Positions 32,394 to 36,858 of a stretch of DNA of 36,858 bases are shown here, piece by piece. The stretch is taken from positions 8,604-45,461 of the forward strand of contig JAQTMA010000012.1 in assembly GCA_028714615.1 (NCBI GenBank). Reading direction: 5' to 3'. The position numbers and the translations under genes are program-made. The stretch comes from Anaerolineaceae bacterium (lineage in GTDB: Bacteria; Chloroflexota; Anaerolineae; Anaerolineales; Anaerolineaceae). A model generated the notes under the pieces. That model did no database searches, was not told where the DNA came from, and saw only the letters and a program-made list of their open reading frames with translations. Numbering within the stretch: the stretch's first letter is position 1; each line of letters opens with the position of its first letter.

Positions 32394-32815
32394 GATCATT
32401 TTCGAAAGTTGGCCTAGATACGAGTGTTTTCATTTACCATTTCGAGAAGCACCCCATCTATTCGCCTTTGACGCAGGAGCTGCTATCCGACATAGAGAAA
32501 GGTGTCCGGAAAGGGATTACATCAACCATTACCCTGATGGAAATCATCGTAAAACCACTTTCCTTAGGTAGATACGATATTGCCCGAAAGTATGAAGCCT
32601 TGTTGATGAATTTCCCGAATTTGGAGGTGGTTGACCTTGACCGGGATGTGATCCGCCAGGCAGCCCGGCTGCGGGCAGAGTACCGGCTCAGACCGCCCGA
32701 CGCACTGCAGGTCAGCGCCTGCCTTCTGGGAGGAGCAGAGGCTTTCATCACCAATGATCATCAACTTGATAGGTTGAAAGAGAAAATGGATATTGTTATT
32801 CTGGACGATTTATGA
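32369..32815 (+). CDS. vapC: PIN-domain ribonuclease toxin (VapC type)
   Basis: 148 residues with the PIN acidic tetrad: D17 (VGLDTSVFIYHF), E58 (ITLMEIIVKP), D111 (RPPDALQVSACL) and D130 (ITNDHQL). A metal-dependent ribonuclease, by family usually cutting tRNA or rRNA, kept inactive by the AbrB-type antitoxin encoded just before with a 25-base overlap. The arrangement antitoxin-toxin with one promoter is the normal VapBC layout. The gene likely stabilises the island; a defence role is possible. Confidence 0.85.
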   Translation: MGQLSQRLGSFSKVGLDTSVFIYHFEKHPIYSPLTQELLSDIEKGVRKGITSTITLMEIIVKPLSLGRYDIARKYEALLMNFPNLEVVDLDRDVIRQAARLRAEYRLRPPDALQVSACLLGGAEAFITNDHQLDRLKEKMDIVILDDL

Positions 32816-32828
32816 GAGAGCCAGCACA

Positions 32829-33107
32829 ATGAATACCAGCTTGGACGATCCAAAATTCCCAGGTATCACCAACCGTAGCAGCGCGTCATCAACAATAATT
32901 CCCATTCTACAAGAGACCAGCATTCGCGTGCAAACGATCGTAATAGCAAATCGACGGTGGAATGAATCCCCGAAAGTAATTGCCGAACAGTATGATCTGC
33001 CTGTAAGCCGGATTGAGGAAGCCTTAGCCTTCTATCAAGCGCGCCAGGCAGATGTAGACTTGCTAATTCAGTCTAACGCCAAATTGGCAGAGGACCGAAA
33101 TGAGTAG
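32829..33107 (+). CDS. DUF433-family antitoxin-like protein, orphan
   Basis: 92 residues. The pattern ILQETSIRVQTIVIANRRWNESPKVIAEQYDLPVSRIEEALAFY matches the DUF433 fold (the canonical form reads GTRIPV … G.SPEEIAEDYP.L…IRAALAY), a winged-helix family commonly paired with a PIN-like DUF5615 toxin. No such toxin follows in either strand, so it is orphan or acts with the VapC upstream, whose stop is only 13 bases before. Start chosen at ATG 32829, as an earlier ATG (32793) lies in the toxin gene. The usual motif is weakened, so confidence is moderate. Confidence 0.6.
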   Translation: MNTSLDDPKFPGITNRSSASSTIIPILQETSIRVQTIVIANRRWNESPKVIAEQYDLPVSRIEEALAFYQARQADVDLLIQSNAKLAEDRNE

Positions 33108-33419
33108 ATCCTGACTTCTTACATCTTGAGGGTAAAATCCATTCCCCGAGCGAAAATGATTGTCTGACTTTAACTGCTTAGCCGTCAAAAATGGTCGGGT
33201 AGTTACTTTATAATTTCCGCGATAAAATAGTAACAAAGCGTAAGACCAGCAAAGAGACATACTGTCTCAATCCAAGTTCACAGTCTAAAATATGAGGAAA
33301 CCGCGGCTTAGTGGAAAAAGGGGTGTGCAAGCCCGAAAGTCCCAGAAGCATTGAAATCCCGAAAGACCAATAAAAATAATAACGGATACAGCGTATATTC
33401 TGCGCCAAGGAGAATTGAA
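33108..33419. other. Intergenic stretch before zinc-ribbon cassette
   Basis: About 310 bases. A TTATAAT box near 33210 and an imperfect hairpin, GTTACT … AGTAAC, are seen around 33200-33235; they may belong to the promoter of the zinc-ribbon genes. No gene is supported. Confidence 0.35.
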
Positions 33420-34529
33420 TTGGGATTAGTATATTGCCCGGAATGCGGAACAAAAGCATCAGATAAAGCCTCGGTTTGCCCTTTTTGTGGCTTTAGAAGT
33501 GGCACAAGAAATCTGCCGATGATAGCAAGCAAAAAGCCTTTAAAGAGGATTCAATGGGAAAGTACATCCCTCGCGTCCGAATTTGACCAGGTATTTCCTA
33601 TAAGCATGATCCAAAACAATAATTTAAATATTATTTTCGGAAGAGCCGAAAATCTAGTCAGAGTTGCGCCCGCATTCTTTGAAGCTATTAAAGCAATGAT
33701 TCCAAAGACTATTAAGGTAGCAGAAATAAATACCGAAATACAAAGATTGATCGATGCAGGAGTCTATAAATTTATTACGGATAAGAATGGTGAAATACTG
33801 CCCTCTATCTATGGTGAAAAAGGAATTGTTGCACTGGTGCGCTTGAAAGACATAAAGCTAACACCCGATTTGGGCCCATCCATCGTTAATCTACAGACAC
33901 AGATGGCAATGGCTCAGATCATAAACGAAATACATGATGTTCAAAAGGGCATTGCAAATCTTCATAGCGAACTTCAGGATGATAGACTCGCATTAGCTGA
34001 GAGTGCTTGGCAGCAATTACAGCAGGCAGCACAGATAAGCGATTCCAGGGTGAGAGAAGAAAAACTTCTCAGTATTTTGAGTAGTGCAACGGATGCCAAA
34101 TGCATTCTCTTCCGAGCGTTTGCTAGTGAAAAGCGTTTCTTTGATGAAAGGAAAGATAAAGCGTGGTTCTCAAAATTATTAGATAAAGAGGGTCAGGAGC
34201 ATGGAGATGAGAATAGTGCTGAGATTTTTAATAGCCTATTGGCTATTACTAGAACCGTGCAAGTTGAAACAACCGTGTATTGCTTGCTCGGTGAGCAAAA
34301 TGCTGCTAGATTAAGTTTGAAACAATTCAGTGATTTTATTAGCGCAAATTCGCTTGGTGATAGGGACACCTTATTAACACTGAATTCGTTTAGTAACTCA
34401 GACCAAAAGAGCTTAATTGACAATTTTACGGAAATTCAACAGAAGATTTCAGCACTCCCTTTAGACATTGTGGGGACGCAACCACTAATTGATGCCTTGC
34501 CAGCCGATAAGGAGAAGAAAGATGAGTAA
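33420..34529 (+). CDS. Zinc-ribbon protein of unknown function
   Basis: 369 residues from TTG 33420. An N-terminal zinc ribbon (YCPECGTKASDKASVCPFCGFRSG) is followed by a roughly 75-residue globular region and a helical rest with a likely coiled segment (LQTQMAMAQIINEIHDVQKGIANLHSELQDD). Start: AAGGAG six bases before TTG puts the ribbon at the very N-terminus; the ATG at 33351 would add 23 low-complexity residues and lacks a ribosome-binding site. It overlaps the next small zinc-ribbon membrane gene by eight bases. No catalytic motif is visible; function unknown. Confidence 0.6.
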   Translation: MGLVYCPECGTKASDKASVCPFCGFRSGTRNLPMIASKKPLKRIQWESTSLASEFDQVFPISMIQNNNLNIIFGRAENLVRVAPAFFEAIKAMIPKTIKVAEINTEIQRLIDAGVYKFITDKNGEILPSIYGEKGIVALVRLKDIKLTPDLGPSIVNLQTQMAMAQIINEIHDVQKGIANLHSELQDDRLALAESAWQQLQQAAQISDSRVREEKLLSILSSATDAKCILFRAFASEKRFFDERKDKAWFSKLLDKEGQEHGDENSAEIFNSLLAITRTVQVETTVYCLLGEQNAARLSLKQFSDFISANSLGDRDTLLTLNSFSNSDQKSLIDNFTEIQQKISALPLDIVGTQPLIDALPADKEKKDE

Positions 34530-34716
34530 AAAGTGCAAAAAGTGCGGAAAAGAGATACCACAAACCAGTAAGAAAGATTTATGCGAAAACTGCCAAAACA
34601 AAGAGAATGGGAAAATCAGAAAAATCGGAGAGGTAGTGTTGGGCATAGTTGGTACTGTTGTTTCCGTTGGTCTGTTTGTGATTAGCAAAGGAAAATTTGG
34701 TGGCCCCAAGGCATAA
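34522..34716 (+). CDS. Small zinc-ribbon membrane protein
   Basis: 64 residues. Cysteine pairs CKKC and CENC form a mini zinc ribbon (residues 5-25), followed by one membrane span (VVLGIVGTVVSVGLFVI) and a short basic tail. The ATG (34522) overlaps the 3' end of the larger zinc-ribbon gene by eight bases; GGAGAAG precedes it. A two-gene unit of a soluble and a membrane-anchored ribbon protein is suggestive of a sensor-anchor pair. Function unknown. Confidence 0.6.
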   Translation: MSKKCKKCGKEIPQTSKKDLCENCQNKENGKIRKIGEVVLGIVGTVVSVGLFVISKGKFGGPKA

Positions 34717-34798
34717 AATTTACAACCTCTAAATGGAATTATTGCGTAATTCTCCACCTTCTTTGCGATTATGTTACTAGCCAAAGAGTATTCACGTA

Positions 34799-35209
34799 AT
34801 GTGCAGCAGATCCCGTGGTCTTCAAGATAACCTCTTACCAGCACAAGCAGAACCACCCCCGAAAAAGCGTGGCAAGCCAATACAGCATCCAGCCAAGAAT
34901 CTCGTAGATCATTTCCAGCTCCGAATGCGGGAAACTTTGGCCTTTATGTATGTTTTTAAAGTGCAGTTTGATAACAACCAGGCCGAGCATGATCTTCGGA
35001 TGGCTAAACTCAAGCAGAAGGTGTCTGGATGTTTTCGCTCAGAAGAAGGCGCTAAGGTTTTTTCCCAGATTCGCGGTTACATTTCCACAGCCCGTAATAG
35101 TCAAGGTGCTCTGGATGCACCACAATTGGCATTGAGTACAAGACCTTATGTTCCGCCATCTCTGCAAGTTCGGTCTTGCTCACCTGCCGGAGCAGTTACG
35201 CTTGATTAA
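34799..35209 (+). pseudogene. IS66-family transposase, C-terminal remnant
   Basis: About 110 recognisable residues of the IS66 transposase C-terminus: [48 protein letters not shown]. Canonical proteins are about 500 residues, so most of the transposase is missing. The catalytic glutamate region may lie in the retained part but the protein cannot function alone. No terminal inverted repeats are seen. It marks transposition into or near the island, followed by decay. Confidence 0.85.
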
Positions 35210-35223
35210 AAGAGATATAGAAT

Positions 35224-35265
35224 GAGAAGTCCTCTGTTTGCCTAAATAGGGACTTCTCTTTTTTT
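35224..35265 (+). terminator. Intrinsic terminator between IS66 remnant and integrase
   Basis: GAGAAGTCC (35224-35232) pairs with GGACTTCTC (35250-35258), followed by seven T (35259-35265). A textbook Rho-independent terminator on the + strand, protecting the convergent integrase gene. Confidence 0.85.
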
Positions 35266-35268
35266 CAC

Positions 35269-36264
35269 TTACAGTCTCCAGTTATCCGCCGGGCTGGCCT
35301 TCCTGTGTGCTTCCTGAATATCAACATCAGCGACCCTTGCATAATGCTGCACCATTTCGAGGCTGTTATGCCCGAGCATTTCTTTGAGGGTAAAGATATC
35401 CCCTCCGGAACGCAGATACTGGATAGCGAACGAATGCCGGAACCTGTGGGGGTAGGCGTGCTGGACGCCGGCCTTTTCGCCAATGGCATGGATCACCTGG
35501 CGCAGCAAATCCCGGTTCAAGGGATAGCCGCTTTTTCCAAGATATAACGGCGCCTCCGAATTTTCGCCATCCTCCCTCTCCGCCAGGTAGCGCCAGACCC
35601 CTTTACGAGCTGTCTTCCCCAAATAGACAAACCTGGCTTTGCCTCCCTTTGCTCCTCCGTTTACCCCATGACGGATGGTGATTTTCCCCGTCTTTTGATC
35701 TAAATCAGCAACGCGCAAAGAACACAGCTCGCTCGCCCGCAAACCGCTGTCGATCAGGGTCAGGATGATCGCCCGGTCACGCCGTGCCGTCGCCCGGCGC
35801 ATAGTGAATTTCCGCCGGCGATCCGTGCAAGCTTCGTCGCAGAAGTCGCAGGCCTTGAGCAGTGCCTCGATCTCTTCTTTCGTAAACGGCTCAACCTCCG
35901 GGCTGGTGAACTTGGGTGCCGGCAGGCTTTTCATCGGGTTCGGAATCTGGAATTCTTCTGACGCCCAATGGAAAAAAGCAGAAAGCCCGACGTATATATT
36001 GCGAATGCTTTTACTGGAGAGTTTTTGCTCTTTGTTCCCATTGATGCGCTTGGGAACGTACTCGGTGCGCATGTAATTCAGGTAATCGCGCAGCTGCTGG
36101 GTGGTAACGCTGCCCACCTCAACGTCGGGTTGGCGTTCAAGCCATTGTTCCAGGATTCTTCGATAACTGTCGGTAGTTCTGGCGCTGAGGCCTTCCGCAG
36201 CTTTGAACTGTAGGAAGCCGGTGACGGCTTTGGAAATCAACAAGCCCTGCGGTCTGTGGTTCAT
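35269..36264 (-). CDS. int: Island tyrosine integrase
   Basis: 331 residues, complete XerC/D-like tyrosine recombinase. SAM-like core-binding domain 10-105; catalytic residues R176 (SGLRASEL), H273-x-x-R276 (YPHRFRHSF), H299 (MLGHNSLE) and nucleophile Y308 (VQHYARV). Start: ATG 36264 has AGGAG eight bases upstream; the longer frame from 36300 starts inside the tRNA terminator and is rejected. It lies right next to the tRNA-fMet attachment site, as expected for the enzyme that catalyses insertion and excision of the island. Its closest relative here is the truncated integrase at 8966-9401. Confidence 0.93.
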   Translation of the reverse strand: MNHRPQGLLISKAVTGFLQFKAAEGLSARTTDSYRRILEQWLERQPDVEVGSVTTQQLRDYLNYMRTEYVPKRINGNKEQKLSSKSIRNIYVGLSAFFHWASEEFQIPNPMKSLPAPKFTSPEVEPFTKEEIEALLKACDFCDEACTDRRRKFTMRRATARRDRAIILTLIDSGLRASELCSLRVADLDQKTGKITIRHGVNGGAKGGKARFVYLGKTARKGVWRYLAEREDGENSEAPLYLGKSGYPLNRDLLRQVIHAIGEKAGVQHAYPHRFRHSFAIQYLRSGGDIFTLKEMLGHNSLEMVQHYARVADVDIQEAHRKASPADNWRL

Positions 36265-36302
36265 GTTTTTTCTCCTGTTTTTGCCAGGTCCATGAACCAA
36301 AA

Positions 36303-36338
36303 ACCGCCGGGCTTGCCTTTTTCAGGTAGCCCGGCGGT
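36303..36338 (-). terminator. Terminator downstream of tRNA-fMet
   Basis: Arms ACCGCCGGGCT (36303-36313) and AGCCCGGCGGT (36328-36338) pair perfectly over 11 bp; on the minus strand a T-run follows (TTTTGGTTC). It ends tRNA transcription before the integrase. The arm contains the AGCCCGGCG nonamer repeated near both ends of the island. Confidence 0.8.
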
Positions 36339-36352
36339 CTTCGATTGTACTC

Positions 36353-36396
36353 AGTAGCGGGGGTTGGATTCGAACCAACGACCTCCGGGTTATGAG
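36353..36396 (-). repeat. Right attachment repeat (tRNA-fMet 3' part, 44 bp)
   Basis: Identical to 9490-9533. It spans the T arm, variable loop and anticodon of the intact tRNA gene, so integration keeps the gene functional. Confidence 0.92.
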
Positions 36397-36426
36397 CCCG
36401 ACGAGCTGCCACTGCTCTACCCCGCA
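36355..36426 (-). tRNA. Initiator tRNA-Met (CAT)
   Basis: 72-nt cloverleaf on the minus strand without encoded CCA. Anticodon CAT (36394-36392), anticodon stem with three G:C pairs (GGG/CCC) before the loop, A11:U24 in the D stem and no Watson-Crick pair at position 1:72 (U1, U72): together the hallmarks of an initiator tRNA. T arm GTTGG-TTCGAAT-CCAAC. The gene is the island's integration target; it remains intact here. Confidence 0.92.
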
Positions 36427-36481
36427 TCGAAGAATTCCTAACAGACCTTAAATATACCACCCTGCACCACCACCGTCAAGG

Positions 36482-36856
36482 TCACTCCCCAAAGAAAAGC
36501 GCCTCCCATACCTGCCAGTTCTGCACCGTTTGCACGATGGGCGCTTCCACCCCCGGCGTCGGCGTTACCTGCCCGGATGGCTCCACAGGCACGATGGGAA
36601 CATCGCCCGGTTGGATCATGTGTCCCTCTTGCCGCGCCCATTCTTGCACAGCCACATCTGAGGTAGCGTAGGCGATCTGCTCCTTCAAATACTGTTGAGT
36701 TGCGACAAGCTGGGTCATGTGCGCACCCATTTCTTTGCGCTGGTCGTTAAGCCGCAACATCTCACCCATCCGATTGTTGAAGTCCATCATCAAGAGGATG
36801 AGCACCACGAGAGCTGCTGCCCACAGAATCCGCCGGTCGGCGAGGTGGAATCGCTT
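36482..36856 (-). CDS. DivIC/FtsL-like septum formation protein (5' partial)
   Basis: Partial gene with the N-terminus beyond the right window edge. The frame is open from 36856: a basic stretch (KRFHLADRR), one membrane span (ILWAAALVVLILLMM), a coiled-coil segment (NRMGEMLRLNDQRKEMGAHMTQLVATQQYLKEQI), then the motif AVQEWARQEGHMIQPGD typical of DivIC/FtsL-type septum formation initiators, with a Pro/Val-rich tail. It is a bitopic cell-division protein, expected to act with FtsQ/FtsB-like partners at the septum. Unlike the island genes it looks like core genome. GTG 36808 is internal. Confidence 0.72.
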   Translation of the reverse strand, partial: KRFHLADRRILWAAALVVLILLMMDFNNRMGEMLRLNDQRKEMGAHMTQLVATQQYLKEQIAYATSDVAVQEWARQEGHMIQPGDVPIVPVEPSGQVTPTPGVEAPIVQTVQNWQVWEALFFGE

Positions 36857-36858
36857 CA

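Larger units (their letters stand above)
9490..36396. mobile_element. 26.9-kb integrative island in tRNA-fMet
   Basis: The segment between the two 44-bp direct repeats, with a tyrosine integrase just inside the right repeat and next to the intact tRNA, fits an integrative genomic island. Cargo: a QatC-like operon, a type I restriction-modification system with AbiE, a second methylase with ATPase and HNH, a DUF262-HNH nuclease, a two-recombinase module, toxin-antitoxin genes, zinc-ribbon genes and an IS66 remnant. No conjugation genes (relaxase, T4SS, coupling protein) and no phage structural genes are visible, so it is not self-transmissible by any route seen here. Confidence 0.85.

Noticed and set aside
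34799..35209. Complete IS66 element
   Set aside because: Only the transposase C-terminus remains; no TnpA/TnpB helpers or terminal inverted repeats are seen.

Overview
The window (36.9 kb) looks like a chromosomal piece of a bacterium, plausibly an anaerobic Chloroflexota (Anaerolineae-type). The hints are a carbohydrate ABC transporter with rare-sugar enzymes, an initiator tRNA beside a DivIC/FtsL-like gene, and the general gene style. This taxonomic guess is an inference; no rRNA or marker gene is present.

Left flank (1-8.2 kb, + strand): a rare-sugar uptake and catabolism cluster. It holds a periplasmic binding protein (cut by the window edge), a two-domain ABC ATPase, two RbsC-type permeases, a Gfo/Idh/MocA oxidoreductase, an L-fucose-isomerase-family gene broken by one frameshift and one amber codon, and a D-tagatose/D-psicose 3-epimerase-like TIM barrel whose five key residues sit at a constant offset from the known enzyme.

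Scar (8.2-9.5 kb): remnants of an older integrated element, namely an internal piece of a ParM/actin-like segregation gene and the N-terminal half of a tyrosine integrase, facing each other and both ending at the same point.

Integrative island (9,490-36,396; 26.9 kb): bounded by perfect 44-bp direct repeats of the 3' part of an initiator tRNA-Met gene (intact at the right end, minus strand), with its tyrosine integrase just inside the right end. From left to right it carries: (a) a tight four-gene operon with a PD-(D/E)XK nuclease, a small protein starting Met-Gly-Thr-Ser, a QatC/QueC-like PP-loop enzyme and a degenerate nuclease-like protein; this looks like an uncommon relative of Qat-type defence and is the best candidate for a little-described system; (b) a 14-kb minus-strand defence block: HsdR, AbiEi/AbiEii, HsdM, HsdS, a second large N6-adenine methylase-like protein, a Septu-like ATPase and HNH protein, and a DUF262-HNH (GmrSD-like) nuclease; (c) an 885-bp gene-poor region with several long palindromes and a hairpin-rich leader; (d) a module with two tyrosine recombinases flanking two DNA-binding proteins, one of whose genes is studded with GGGATATCCC-type sites that run on as helically phased direct repeats; (e) a VapBC-type toxin-antitoxin pair with a clear promoter and operator, an orphan DUF433 protein, a two-gene zinc-ribbon cassette and an IS66 transposase remnant.

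Right flank (36.4-36.9 kb): the initiator tRNA and a DivIC/FtsL-like cell-division gene running off the window edge. The whole reads as a core locus into which tRNA-targeting elements have inserted at least twice, the last one bringing a dense cargo of anti-phage functions.
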